Shown one piece after another: positions 23,602-31,682 of a stretch of DNA of 64,000 nt. This DNA comes from Nocardioides immobilis (GTDB taxonomy: Bacteria > Actinomycetota > Actinomycetes > Propionibacteriales > Nocardioidaceae): contig NZ_QXGH01000010.1 in the NCBI RefSeq assembly GCF_003515065.1, positions 62,001 through 126,000 of the forward strand. Direction: 5' to 3'. Under the pieces are notes generated by a model. That model was not told the DNA's origin, searched no databases, and saw only the letters and a list, made by a program, of their open reading frames with translations. Both the position numbers and the translations under genes were made by a program. Position 1 is the first letter of the stretch. The number at the start of each line of letters is the position of its first letter.

Positions 23602-25056
23602 TCAGGTGCCGCAGAAGGTCTGGTAGCGGCCGAAGTCCTCGGGCGCCGGGTCGGCGTAGCGCTCCAGTCCCGGCCTGGCGTGGAACGGCTGTCGCACCGC
23701 CTGGAGCAAGGCGTGGAGGGGCGCGAAGTCATCGTTCGTTGCGGCGATGAGCGCTTCCTCCACGAGGTGGTTACGAGGGATGTAGAGCGGGTTGACCCTG
23801 TCCATCGCGTCGGGGTCGGGGTCGAGCGCTCGCCACCGCTCGAGCCAGTCGTCGACTGCCGACAGGTCGAGGAAGAGGCCGCGCACCGGCTCGACGTCAC
23901 CCCGAGCGGCGGTCGACAGGTGCCGCCAGAAGGAGGTGTAGTCGACGTGGCTCTGGTGAAGCAGTCCGAGCAGCTTCGCCACCAGCTGGTCAGCGGCCGT
24001 GTCCTCGCCTGCCGAAAGCCCGAGCTTGGCGCGCATCCCGGCCGACCACGCCTCGGCGTACTCCGTGCGGAACGCACCAAGGCTCTCGGTCGCCAGTGCG
24101 ACGGCCTTCTCCTGGTCGTCGTCGAGCAGGGGAAGGAGTGCTTCGCCGAAGCGGGCGAGGTTCCACTCCGCGACCACCGGCTGGTTGGCGTAGGCGTAGC
24201 GGCCGCCGTGATCGATCGAGCTGAAGACCGTGGCGGGGTCGAATGCCTCGAGGTACGCGCACGGACCGTAGTCGATCGTCTCCCCGGAGATGGTCATGTT
24301 GTCGGTGTTCATGACCCCGTGCACGAACCCGACCAGCATCCACCGGGCGACCAAGGCGGCCTGCGCGGAGATGACGGCCCGGTACAACGCGAGATACCGG
24401 TGGTCGGATGACGCCGCTGCTGGGTGGTGCCGCTCGATCGCGTGGTCGGCCAGCCGTCGCAGGAGGTCGACGTCGCCGGTCGCCTGGACGAGCTGGAAGG
24501 TCCCGACCCGCAGGTGGCTGCTGGCCACCCGGGCCAGGACCGCGCCGGGCAGCACGGTCACCCGGCGGACGTCGCGCCCGGTGGCGACCACCGCCAGCGA
24601 CCGGGTCGTCGGGATGCCGAGGGCGTGCATCGCCTCGCTGACGACGTACTCGCGCAGCATCGGGCCGATCGCCGCCAGTCCGTCGCCTCCGCGCCCGAAC
24701 GGGGTGGGTCCGGATCCCTTGAGGTGGACGTCGCGGCTCCGGCCTTCCCTGTCGGTCAGCTCGCCCAGCAGGAGCGCGCGGCCGTCGCCCAGCCGGGTGA
24801 ACCCGCCGAACTGGTGGCCCGCGTAGGCCTGGGCAACGGGGATGGTTCCCTCCGGGAGGCGGGTCCCGGTGAGCAGGCCGACGCCCTCCTCGGTCCGCAG
24901 CCACTCCGCGTCGAGACCGAGGTCGGCGGCGAGCGGCTCGTTGAGGACCACGAGCCGAGGCGCCGGGACAGCTGCGGCCTGCCACGGCAAAGCAAGCTCC
25001 GGCAGGTCGGTGGCGAACCGAGCCTGGAAGGCGGCGGTGCTCGTGGGAGCCGTCAT
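23602..25056 (-). CDS. selO: Protein adenylyltransferase SelO (YdiU/UPF0061)
   Basis: The 484-residue pseudokinase-fold enzyme has family hallmarks: [74 protein letters not shown] and the C-terminal YQTFCGT with the Cys that is selenocysteine in some eukaryotes. SelO transfers AMP from ATP to Ser/Thr/Tyr of target proteins, linked to redox stress. The length is typical for bacteria. It appears to be a single-gene unit, convergent with the catabolic operon. Confidence 0.95.
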   Translation of the reverse strand: MTAPTSTAAFQARFATDLPELALPWQAAAVPAPRLVVLNEPLAADLGLDAEWLRTEEGVGLLTGTRLPEGTIPVAQAYAGHQFGGFTRLGDGRALLLGELTDREGRSRDVHLKGSGPTPFGRGGDGLAAIGPMLREYVVSEAMHALGIPTTRSLAVVATGRDVRRVTVLPGAVLARVASSHLRVGTFQLVQATGDVDLLRRLADHAIERHHPAAASSDHRYLALYRAVISAQAALVARWMLVGFVHGVMNTDNMTISGETIDYGPCAYLEAFDPATVFSSIDHGGRYAYANQPVVAEWNLARFGEALLPLLDDDQEKAVALATESLGAFRTEYAEAWSAGMRAKLGLSAGEDTAADQLVAKLLGLLHQSHVDYTSFWRHLSTAARGDVEPVRGLFLDLSAVDDWLERWRALDPDPDAMDRVNPLYIPRNHLVEEALIAATNDDFAPLHALLQAVRQPFHARPGLERYADPAPEDFGRYQTFCGT

Positions 25057-25097
25057 GTCTCGAGCCTACGGAGGCCGGTGGCGTCCCGCTTCGGCGT

Positions 25098-26504
25098 CTA
25101 CCGACGCCCCGGCAGCACCTTGCCGCGTGCCAGCGCGGTCCAGACCCGTGCTGTGACGATGTTCTTGCCCTTGAGCCCCAGGTGCTTCCGGTAGCGCGCA
25201 ACGACGCGGCTCGTGGCCTGACCGAACGAGCCGTCGACATGGAGGGGCCGGGCTCTCACCGCGGCGTTGAGGCTTCGCTGCAGCCGTGCGACCGATTCGC
25301 CGCCGGATCCCTTGCGCAGCACCGGGTGGTGGCCGCGCGCGAGCAGCGAGGTCCACGTGGAGCGGTCCACAGCGCCCGTCGGACGGAGACCCTGACGGGC
25401 TTGGAAGCGGCGCACCGCACGGACGGTGGTGGCGTCGTACTGTCCGCTCACCTTGGCGGGGTGCAGAACCCCGGCCGACGTCAGGCACTGGATCGCCCTG
25501 ACCACGGGCCCACGCTCGCCCGCGCGCACCTGTCGCGGTGGCACGCGCCCCGCCAGCGCCTCGCAGCTCGTCGGGCGCGAGGGCCGGCTGGTGGCGCCCA
25601 GGGAGACGAAGTTCCAGTCGATGTCCATCTCGACGCCGCCGAACTCGACCCTGGTGTCGAGCGCGTACTGATGGACGCGGCTGGTGCGCATGAAGCGAGG
25701 GTCGGCGACGTACTCCCTCGGTATCCCGCCGACCCGGTCGATCCAGGCGTACCAGACGGCGTCGGGACGTGAGTACGTCGCACGCGTCCGGCTCAGCAGC
25801 GCGATGCCGGAGTTGACGTGGGAGTACACGCCGGACCGGTAGCCGCTGCGGTGAAGCTGGTTGGTCCACGCCTCGAGGAAGGAGAGCGAGGACCAGCGGC
25901 AGCGCTGACTGTCGGTGTCGAATCCCTCGAGGTCGTAGAAGATCAGCTCGCCGCGCGGCAGGCGGAGGGACCGGGCGGTCGCCGCCGCCCGACGGGCCTG
26001 GCGGGCGCCGTCGGCCCGGGCGGCGTCGTACCGGTCACGCGGCCCGGGCCGCGAGACGATGCGGTGGTCGAAGCCCGTGCACGAGGCCTGGGGGCCCACC
26101 CAGATCGGCAGGAGCTTCCATCCCGTGCGGAGCTGCCGCGTCACCCAGCGCGGGGTGAGGTGGCGCTGCTCGCAGGCCCGGTGGATGCCGCCGAGGTAGA
26201 TCCCGACGCCGGTGAAGGGCGAGGCGGTGCGCCAGCGGTTCATCACCCGCTGGCTGGGCGCGCGGCAGGCGTCGAAAGCGTGCCCGGTCCACTTCGATCC
26301 GGCCGGCGCCGGCGGCACGGGGGCGACCTGCTTGCGGCGCTGACCGTCGTCGTGCCCGGTCAGCGCGCGGGGGCTCGCAGCCCCCGCGTCCGGCGGCGCG
26401 CCGGTCGGCCACTGCCCGACCACCCCGATGGCGACCAGGAACAGGACGAGGGGCGCGAGGGCGCGGGCGGCGGTCTGCAGCGTGGGGCGACCGTTGAGGT
26501 GCAT
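25098..26504 (-). CDS. Secreted Rv2525c-like glycoside-hydrolase domain with two peptidoglycan-binding domains
   Basis: The 468-residue protein starts with a signal segment (about 10-32). A DUF1906/Rv2525c-like TIM-barrel domain spans about 73-300, with GHAFDACRAPS, YDLEGFD and the terminal DIDWNF strand. Two PG_binding_1 domains follow at about 326-391 and 396-460, the second with GSFGQATSRVV. The acidic residues of the barrel match the putative catalytic site of the family. The layout fits a cell-wall hydrolase acting outside the membrane. ATG 26504 is chosen because it gives a proper signal peptide. Confidence 0.85.
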   Translation of the reverse strand: MHLNGRPTLQTAARALAPLVLFLVAIGVVGQWPTGAPPDAGAASPRALTGHDDGQRRKQVAPVPPAPAGSKWTGHAFDACRAPSQRVMNRWRTASPFTGVGIYLGGIHRACEQRHLTPRWVTRQLRTGWKLLPIWVGPQASCTGFDHRIVSRPGPRDRYDAARADGARQARRAAATARSLRLPRGELIFYDLEGFDTDSQRCRWSSLSFLEAWTNQLHRSGYRSGVYSHVNSGIALLSRTRATYSRPDAVWYAWIDRVGGIPREYVADPRFMRTSRVHQYALDTRVEFGGVEMDIDWNFVSLGATSRPSRPTSCEALAGRVPPRQVRAGERGPVVRAIQCLTSAGVLHPAKVSGQYDATTVRAVRRFQARQGLRPTGAVDRSTWTSLLARGHHPVLRKGSGGESVARLQRSLNAAVRARPLHVDGSFGQATSRVVARYRKHLGLKGKNIVTARVWTALARGKVLPGRR

Positions 26505-26570
26505 GGGCGGACAATCAAGAGGCGGCACGAACGCGCGCACTGTACGCCAGGGTCCGAGGGCGCGCCGCAT

Positions 26571-26613
26571 CGGCAGACCCCCCGGGCGGCTCCCCCGTAC
26601 GCGGTGTCTGCCG
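26571..26613 (-). promoter_or_regulatory. Structured leader upstream of the cell-wall hydrolase gene
   Basis: CGGCAGAC (26571-26578) and GTCTGCCG (26606-26613) form a perfect 8-bp stem enclosing a G-rich segment that reads CGGGGGAGCC on the minus strand. Another hairpin (ACACTC / GAGTGT) follows near 26632-26647. c-di-AMP (ydaO) riboswitches often precede such genes in actinobacteria and contain a similar GGGGGA(A/G)CC element, but I cannot confirm the fold. Confidence 0.3.
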
Positions 26614-26701
26614 CCGCCCCCGGGTCGCGTCAACACTCCGAAGAGTGTCACCCCGCGGAGCAACGAACCGCAATGAAAACTGGGCACCGTAAGAGCCGGA
26701 C

Positions 26702-27523
26702 TCAGCCGAGGCGCAGCCGGCCGCGGGTGCGGTGCACGGCTTCGCGGGCAGCCCGGGGCGCGAGGTCGCGGATCCGCCGGCCCAGCCAGGGAGCGACGTC
26801 GATGGCGAGGGTGCGGACCTGCTCGCGGCGGCTCAGCGGTGCGCTCGTGCAGGTCAGGGACGGGGCGGGGAAGAGCAGCCCCTCGGCAGTCAGCAGGTCG
26901 GCGACCCGCCGCGCCAGCCAGCGGTGGCCAAGCTCGGAGGGGTGCAGCCGGTCGAAGGACCACAGGTCGCGGGAGTAGATGGCCGGGTCCGCGGCGAGGT
27001 CGAGGCGCAGGGCGCCGTACTGCTCGTGCACCTCGTCGTAGATGTCGTTGAGGGTCTGGATGCGCCGCCGCAGCGGCCGGGCCAGCGGGCCGGGGATGCC
27101 GAGGACGCGGGTGTGGTCGTGGAAGCGCACGGTGACGACGAGCGCCCCATGCCGGGCCAGGGCGCCGGCGCAGTGCAGCAGGTCCTCGCGGATCTGCTCC
27201 GGGTCCCAGCCGGACCGCAGGACATCGTTGAGGCCGACGACCAGGGAAGCCACGACCGGACGGTGGGCGACGGCGTCGTCGAGGTGCTTGCGACGTACGT
27301 CGGCGACGACGGCGCCGGGCACCGCGAGGTTGCAGAGCGAGACGTGGTGGTCGACGGCGATCGCGTCGGAGAGGATCCGGGCCCAGCCCCGCCACCCGTG
27401 CGAGGTCGGGTCGCCGACGCCGCACGAGGCGGAGTCACCGAGGACGGCGAAGCGGACGTAGTCGGCAGTCGGGAGGGCTGGCGTCCCGCCGTACGGACGC
27501 TCCTGCCACTCCGGCTGGCTCAC
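26702..27523 (-). CDS. SGNH/GDSL-family hydrolase
   Basis: The 273-residue protein has the block I motif VLGDSASCGVG (Ser nucleophile), Gly in block II, GLNDVL in block III (Asn) and the terminal catalytic pair in DRLHPSELGHRW (Asp-x-x-His). There is no signal peptide, so it acts in the cytosol. These enzymes deacylate lipids or sugars. ATG 27523 lies 10 bases downstream of the stop of cassette gene 2, so the cassette and this gene may share a transcript. Confidence 0.9.
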   Translation of the reverse strand: MSQPEWQERPYGGTPALPTADYVRFAVLGDSASCGVGDPTSHGWRGWARILSDAIAVDHHVSLCNLAVPGAVVADVRRKHLDDAVAHRPVVASLVVGLNDVLRSGWDPEQIREDLLHCAGALARHGALVVTVRFHDHTRVLGIPGPLARPLRRRIQTLNDIYDEVHEQYGALRLDLAADPAIYSRDLWSFDRLHPSELGHRWLARRVADLLTAEGLLFPAPSLTCTSAPLSRREQVRTLAIDVAPWLGRRIRDLAPRAAREAVHRTRGRLRLG

Positions 27524-27533
27524 GACGCTCGAC

Positions 27534-27671
27534 CTAGGACTGTGCCGTCCAGGTCACCTGGACCTGGCCGTGGTCGGGCGTGCAGCGGATGATCGTGCCG
27601 GCCGAGGCGCGGATGATGGCGAGGAGGCGCTCGAGGGCGTCGGCGGTGACGGTGTCCGTGTGCCAGTTCAC
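27534..27671 (-). CDS. Small-cassette gene 2, copy C (45 residues)
   Basis: The product begins with a GTG-encoded MNWHTDTVTADALERLLAII and ends GQVQVTWTAQS. It is almost identical to copy A at the protein level. The GTG overlaps the stop of gene 1 by four bases (GTGA), where copies A and B use ATGA. Gene 3 of the cassette is absent; the SGNH hydrolase gene begins 10 bases on. Confidence 0.65.
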   Translation of the reverse strand: MNWHTDTVTADALERLLAIIRASAGTIIRCTPDHGQVQVTWTAQS

Positions 27672-27886
27672 GACGCCACCCCGATCACGGCCGTGAGGTA
27701 CTCGTCAGCCTGGGCCCGCAGCGCCTCTGCCGCGGCACGGTGGCCCAGCACGGAGGGCGGACAGGGCGTCCAGTAGGGGACCGTGGCCGCCTCCTGGGCG
27801 GCGCGGTCGTCCTGTTGCTTGGCGAGCTTCAACAGGATGGCGCGAAGGGCGGAGCTCGTCCCGTTCGCGGTCGTTGGGTTGTTCAT
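27668..27886 (-). CDS. Small-cassette gene 1, copy C (72 residues)
   Basis: The 72-residue copy begins MNNPTTANGTSSALRAILLK and contains VPYWTPCPPSVLGHRAAAEA and LRAQADEYLTAVIGVAS. It is the same length as copy B and carries the invariant GAGGTAGCC site before the ATG. Here the cassette stands without an integrase, 10 kb from the other two copies, so it has spread or been duplicated independently. Confidence 0.68.
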   Translation of the reverse strand: MNNPTTANGTSSALRAILLKLAKQQDDRAAQEAATVPYWTPCPPSVLGHRAAAEALRAQADEYLTAVIGVAS

Positions 27887-27951
27887 GGCTACCTCGCAGG
27901 TGGGTGCTGATGTATCCAGTGCACGCCTAAGGCGACCCGGGCACGAGCGGA

Positions 27952-27977
27952 GATCTACCTAGATCACTACGTAGATC
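27952..27977. promoter_or_regulatory. Cassette leader inverted repeat, copy C
   Basis: GATCTAC-N12-GTAGATC is a perfect 7+7 inverted repeat about 65 bases upstream of gene 1. It is the cleanest of the three copies. TGGATACAT follows closer to the gene on the minus strand. Confidence 0.55.
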
Positions 27978-28032
27978 GCCGTCTAAGGCACCGTGCTCGT
28001 CCTGCGCCGGGTGCCTCGCTACCGTCGGTGGG

Positions 28033-28773
28033 GTGAGGGCAGACGATCTCGGCACGCCGTACGACGGCCCGCCCACCGCGACCCGGGTGGTGTCGCTCGT
28101 GCCGTCGATCACCGAGGCGCTCGCGACCGACCGGCGAGCCGCGTTGGTCGGCGCGACCGACTGGTGCACGCACCCTGCGGACCTGGACGTGACCCGGGTG
28201 CGCGGCACCAAGAACCCGGACCTCCGCGCCGTCCGGGCGCTGGAGCCGGACCTGGTCATCGCCAACAAGGAGGAGAACCGCGAGCTCGACGTACGGCGGC
28301 TCCGGGAGGCCGGCGTCCCCGTCTGGGTGACCGACATCGAGACGGTGCCGCAGGCCCTCGACTCGCTCGAACGCCTGTACGACGCTGCGCTCGGCTGGCC
28401 GCGCCCGGACTGGCTGGCACAGGCGCGGGACCTCTGGAGTGGCCCCGTGCCCGACGTGAGCGCGCGGGTTGCGGTCGCGGTCTGGCGCGATCCCTGGATG
28501 GTCGTCGGGGCGCGCACCTACGCCGGGGACCTGATGCGTCGGCTCGGCTGGGAGAACGCGTTCGCCGGCAGCGGCGAGCGCTATCCGAAGGTGGAGCTCG
28601 CCGACCTCGACCGCGGGGACCTGGACCTGGTGCTGCTGCCCGACGAGCCCTACGTCTTCACCGATGACGACGGGCCCGAGGCCTTCGAACGAACCCCCAC
28701 CCGACTGTTGTCGGGACGACTACTGACCTGGTACGGGCCCGCCATGGTGGAGGCGTTCGAGGCGATGCGTTGA
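28033..28773 (+). CDS. Helical-backbone metal receptor / BtuF-like protein without signal peptide
   Basis: The 246-residue protein has the two-lobe periplasmic binding fold of the BtuF/FhuD class: RVVSLVPSITEAL at the N-terminus, LEPDLVIANKEEN in the first lobe and DLDLVLLPDEPYVFTDDD in the second. No signal peptide or lipobox is visible, and no transporter genes are adjacent. The protein is therefore cytosolic and may be an enzyme or a corrinoid/metal chaperone rather than an ABC component. GTG 28033 is the first good start. Confidence 0.75.
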   Translation: MRADDLGTPYDGPPTATRVVSLVPSITEALATDRRAALVGATDWCTHPADLDVTRVRGTKNPDLRAVRALEPDLVIANKEENRELDVRRLREAGVPVWVTDIETVPQALDSLERLYDAALGWPRPDWLAQARDLWSGPVPDVSARVAVAVWRDPWMVVGARTYAGDLMRRLGWENAFAGSGERYPKVELADLDRGDLDLVLLPDEPYVFTDDDGPEAFERTPTRLLSGRLLTWYGPAMVEAFEAMR

Positions 28774-28840
28774 CGCCTGGCGTCCGACCCTGTTTGACCC
28801 CGCCCACTCCGGGCACCGGTGGTCCGAAGGAGGGATTCAG

Positions 28841-29179
28841 ATGTCGAAGATGTCATTCCTGGCCGGTATGGGTGTCGGGTACGTGCTCGGAGCCCGGGCC
28901 GGCCGTCAGCGTTATGAGCAGATCAGGTCGCGCGCCCAGGGCGTCTGGAACAGCCCGAAGGTGCAGGAGACCGTCTCGCACGCACAGGAGTTCGCGGCGC
29001 AGAAGGCCCCTGAGGTCCAGCACAAGATCGCCGAGACCGCGTCGACCGCGGTGCACAAGGTGAGCGACAAGGTCGGCTCCGGCGATGGCGGCGATGGCGG
29101 CAATGGCGCCGAGGGAGACGACGGAGGCACGCCCGCCGGGTTCGTCGAGAACCCGGCAAAGGCTCATCGGGCCGATTGA
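28841..29179 (+). CDS. YtxH-like small membrane-anchored protein
   Basis: The 112-residue protein begins MSKMSFLAGMGVGYVLGARA, a Gly-rich membrane segment, then an amphipathic helix YEQIRSRAQGVWNSPKVQET and an acidic Gly/Asp-rich tail. The layout is that of YtxH-domain stress proteins. AAGGAGG sits seven bases before the ATG, a strong ribosome site. Function is poorly known even in the family. Confidence 0.7.
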   Translation: MSKMSFLAGMGVGYVLGARAGRQRYEQIRSRAQGVWNSPKVQETVSHAQEFAAQKAPEVQHKIAETASTAVHKVSDKVGSGDGGDGGNGAEGDDGGTPAGFVENPAKAHRAD

Positions 29180-29251
29180 CGAAGATCGGTACCCGATAGG
29201 TACCTCCAGGGCGCCCGCACGGGCCCGACGCCAGCGTCCGTGCGGACCTGC

Positions 29252-29578
29252 TCAGTGCGCGCCCGTCAGGTTGAGCAGTACGACGCCCGCGATGATCAGG
29301 AACAGAGCAGCCGCCTGCGTCGGGCCGAGCCGGTCGCCCAGGAACAGGACGCCGATCACCGCGATACCGGCCGTGCCGAGGCCGGACCAGATGGCATAGG
29401 TGACGGAGACCGGGAGGTGCTCGATCACCAGCGCCAGCAGCCAGATCGACGCGGCGTAGCCGGCGATCACAGCCGCCGTCCACCCTGGCTCGCGAAATCC
29501 CTGGGTGCGCGGCAGCGCGGACGTGGCGGCCACCTCCACACCGATCGCGGCCAACAGCAGCATCCAGGCGAACATCAT
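29252..29578 (-). CDS. Small multidrug resistance (SMR/EmrE-type) transporter
   Basis: The 108-residue product has four membrane helices. The membrane-embedded Glu sits in GVEVAATSALPRTQGF, followed by VTYAIWSGLGTAG, the SMR signature. The family exports cationic drugs against protons, as dual-topology dimers. ATG 29578 has GAGGAG upstream. The divergent TetR gene and two TGTAGC-type palindromes between them show drug-inducible control. Confidence 0.93.
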   Translation of the reverse strand: MMFAWMLLLAAIGVEVAATSALPRTQGFREPGWTAAVIAGYAASIWLLALVIEHLPVSVTYAIWSGLGTAGIAVIGVLFLGDRLGPTQAAALFLIIAGVVLLNLTGAH

Positions 29579-29592
29579 GATTCCCACTCCTC

Positions 29593-29633
29593 TGTAGCGG
29601 TCGCTACACATCGCCAATGTAGCACCCGCTACA
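29593..29633. promoter_or_regulatory. Two TetR operators between the SMR pump and its regulator
   Basis: TGTAGCG-GT-CGCTACA (29593-29608) is a perfect 16-bp palindrome with a 2-base centre. TGTAGC-ACCC-GCTACA (29618-29633) is a second copy, centred 25 bases away. Both lie in the intergenic space shared by the divergent genes. Confidence 0.75.
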
Positions 29634-29665
29634 CTCGGAGCCAAAGGCGGAGAGGGGCAGCAGCT

Positions 29666-30226
29666 GTGGAGACGAGCACGCGGCGTGAGGCATTGGGCGA
29701 TGCGGCCACGGACTACGCGCTGGAGCACGGGCTCATCGGCCTGAGCCTCCGACCGCTCGCCGCCGCCGTCGGCACGAGCGACCGGATGCTCCTCTACCAC
29801 TTCAAGGACAAGGACGACCTCGTGGCGGCGGTGCTGCGGATCTCCAACGACCGCGCGATCGCCGAGATCCGGGCGCTGCCACGTGCCGCCGACGTACGAC
29901 GCGCTGTCTCGGACCTGTGGGACGCGTGCACGACCGGGCAGCTCGAACGCTGCCAGCGCCTCTACGTGCAGGCTGCCGCGCTCGGTCTGCTCGGCCGGGA
30001 GCCCTATCTGTCCGTGGTCCGGGAGTCCAACCAGCTCTGGGTCGGCGCGCTCGTCGACTACCTGGTCGACGCGGGTGCGACCCGCGGCCGGGCGCGGCGC
30101 GCCGCTGTGCTCCTAGACGCCACCTTCATGGGCCTCATGCTGGACCTCGCCGTCGAACCCGGACCGGCAGCGCTGCGCCGTACGGTCCGGGACCTCGCGA
30201 ACGCTGTCGTCGCGATCACGGGTTGA
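29666..30226 (+). CDS. TetR-family regulator of the adjacent SMR pump
   Basis: The 186-residue protein has a short TetR domain: GDAATDYALEHGLIGLSLRP and SDRMLLYHFKDKDDLVAAVL. The GTG at 29666 is the best start (AGGGGCAGC upstream); the long open frame before it covers the pump promoter. It is divergent from the SMR gene, with two palindromes between, so it most likely represses the pump and itself. Confidence 0.87.
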   Translation: METSTRREALGDAATDYALEHGLIGLSLRPLAAAVGTSDRMLLYHFKDKDDLVAAVLRISNDRAIAEIRALPRAADVRRAVSDLWDACTTGQLERCQRLYVQAAALGLLGREPYLSVVRESNQLWVGALVDYLVDAGATRGRARRAAVLLDATFMGLMLDLAVEPGPAALRRTVRDLANAVVAITG

Positions 30227-30229
30227 ACG

Positions 30230-30268
30230 GTGCCTTCCGGACCGTCTGACCATTCCGGAACGGGGCAC
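30230..30268 (+). terminator. Imperfect hairpin after the TetR gene
   Basis: GTGCC-TTCCGGA and TCCGGAA-N2-GGGCAC pair across a 12-base loop, starting four bases after the stop codon. There is no T tract. Confidence 0.4.
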
Positions 30269-30349
30269 TGTGCGTGTTGAATCCAGCCTTGGGGGTGGCA
30301 CTGCACATCGGCAGGCTGCCCGCACTGCCCGACCAACCCAGGAGGACGC

Positions 30350-30550
30350 ATGACCGAGACGCCTGAAGAGCCCCTCAGCGACGACGACATGACCACGAGC
30401 CCGGCAGGTGGCTCGGAGCCCGGCCTCGGCGACGCCGACGGCACCGACGGTGACGCCACCGACACGACCGACGGCACCGACAGCGACGGCACCGACAGCG
30501 ACGCCACCGACGGCGATGCGACCGACAGCACCGATGGCGACGCCTCCTGA
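30350..30550 (+). CDS. Asp/Thr-rich 66-residue peptide upstream of a cupin oxygenase
   Basis: After a short leader (MTETPEEPLSDDDMTTSPAG) the peptide becomes a low-complexity run built from repeats of D-G-T/D-A-T units, with about one third Asp. It has a strong ribosome site (AGGAGG) six bases before the ATG, and the oxygenase gene starts directly after its stop. The arrangement of a repetitive acidic peptide and a JmjC-type hydroxylase resembles a substrate/enzyme or precursor/maturase pair, but it could also be an acidic chaperone-like protein. No family is recognised. Confidence 0.6.
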   Translation: MTETPEEPLSDDDMTTSPAGGSEPGLGDADGTDGDATDTTDGTDSDGTDSDATDGDATDSTDGDAS

Positions 30551-31678
30551 GTGTCCGCTCTCGCGCTGCTGACCGGTGACGCCCAGACCTTCCTGGCGAA
30601 GGTCTGGGCGTCACGGGTCCACCTCCACCGGGCCGATCCCGACGAGCTGATCGGCCTCCTCTCGCTCCAGGACGCCGACCGGTTGCTGACGTCGTCCGCG
30701 ATCCGTACGCCGTCGATCCGGCTGGCCAAGGACGGCGCGGTGCTGCCGGAGTCGGCGTACACCCGCGGCGCCACCCTGTCGGGCAAGCCGCTCTCCGGCC
30801 TCGTCGACGCCCGGAAGGCGCTCGCGCTGTTCGACGACGGCGCGACCGTGGTATTCCAGGGCCTGCACCGCGACTGGCCGCCGCTCACGGCCCTGGTCGC
30901 GGAGCTCGAGCTCGAGCTCGGGCACCCCTGCCAGGTGAACGCCTACCTGACCCCGCCCGGGTCGCAGGGCTTCGCTGTGCACTCCGACTCCCACGACGTC
31001 TTCGTGTTCCAGACGGCCGGCTCGAAGCAGTGGGAGGTCCACGGCGAGGACGGGCCGGGGGAGGTACTGCTCGAGCCCGGGCTCTCGATGTACCTGCCGA
31101 CCGGGACTCCGCATGCCGCACGAGCGCAGGAGACGGTCTCGCTCCACGTGACCCTCGGGGTCAACCAGCTCACCTGGCGCGGGCTGGTCGAGCGCACGGT
31201 GGCGAAGGCGGTCGCGGACGTCCCGGCCGAGCACCTCCCCGCGGGCTACCTCGACGACCCGGCCCTGTTGAGCGCGCCGCTGGCCGAGCGCCTGGAGGCG
31301 CTCGCCGAGGAGGTACGACGCATCGACGCCGGTGCGGCTGTCGAGACCGAGATCCGTCGCTTCCTCACCTCACGGCCCTCCCGGCTCCCGGGCGGGATCA
31401 CCGACGTGCTCGCCCTGCGGGCGGGCATCGACGACGGCACCCGGCTCCGCCGGCGCCCCGGTCACCCGTGCGTGCTGCTCGATGCCGGGGATCGGGTCGA
31501 GGTGCTGCTCGGCGACCGGTCGCTGACGGTTCCCGGCTGGACCCGGCCCGCCCTGGAGGAGATCCGCGCCCGCGGGTCGTTCTCGGTCGGCGACCTCGCC
31601 GACCACCTCGACGCCCAGAGCCGCACCGTGCTCTGCCGGCGGCTGGTCCGCGAGGGCCTGCTCGAGGCGGTGTCCTGA
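30551..31678 (+). CDS. JmjC/cupin-4 2-oxoglutarate oxygenase (ROXA-like)
   Basis: This 375-residue protein has a cupin_4 core with Fe(II) ligands His144, Asp146 (HSDSHD) and His188 (TPHAA), in the context VNAYLTPPGSQGFAVHSDSH. A winged-helix-like C-terminal part (FSVGDLADHLDAQSRTVLCR) resembles the dimer and WH regions of ribosomal oxygenases such as E. coli YcfD, which hydroxylates protein L16. The GTG follows the acidic peptide stop with no gap. The true substrate may be the peptide, a ribosomal protein or another protein. Confidence 0.88.
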   Translation: MSALALLTGDAQTFLAKVWASRVHLHRADPDELIGLLSLQDADRLLTSSAIRTPSIRLAKDGAVLPESAYTRGATLSGKPLSGLVDARKALALFDDGATVVFQGLHRDWPPLTALVAELELELGHPCQVNAYLTPPGSQGFAVHSDSHDVFVFQTAGSKQWEVHGEDGPGEVLLEPGLSMYLPTGTPHAARAQETVSLHVTLGVNQLTWRGLVERTVAKAVADVPAEHLPAGYLDDPALLSAPLAERLEALAEEVRRIDAGAAVETEIRRFLTSRPSRLPGGITDVLALRAGIDDGTRLRRRPGHPCVLLDAGDRVEVLLGDRSLTVPGWTRPALEEIRARGSFSVGDLADHLDAQSRTVLCRRLVREGLLEAVS

Positions 31679-31682
31679 CCAG

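Noticed and set aside
30420..30550. Repetitive GACGGC/GCCACC tract as a possible noncoding repeat
   Set aside because: It keeps the reading frame from a well-placed start codon to a stop that abuts the next gene, so a coding explanation is better.
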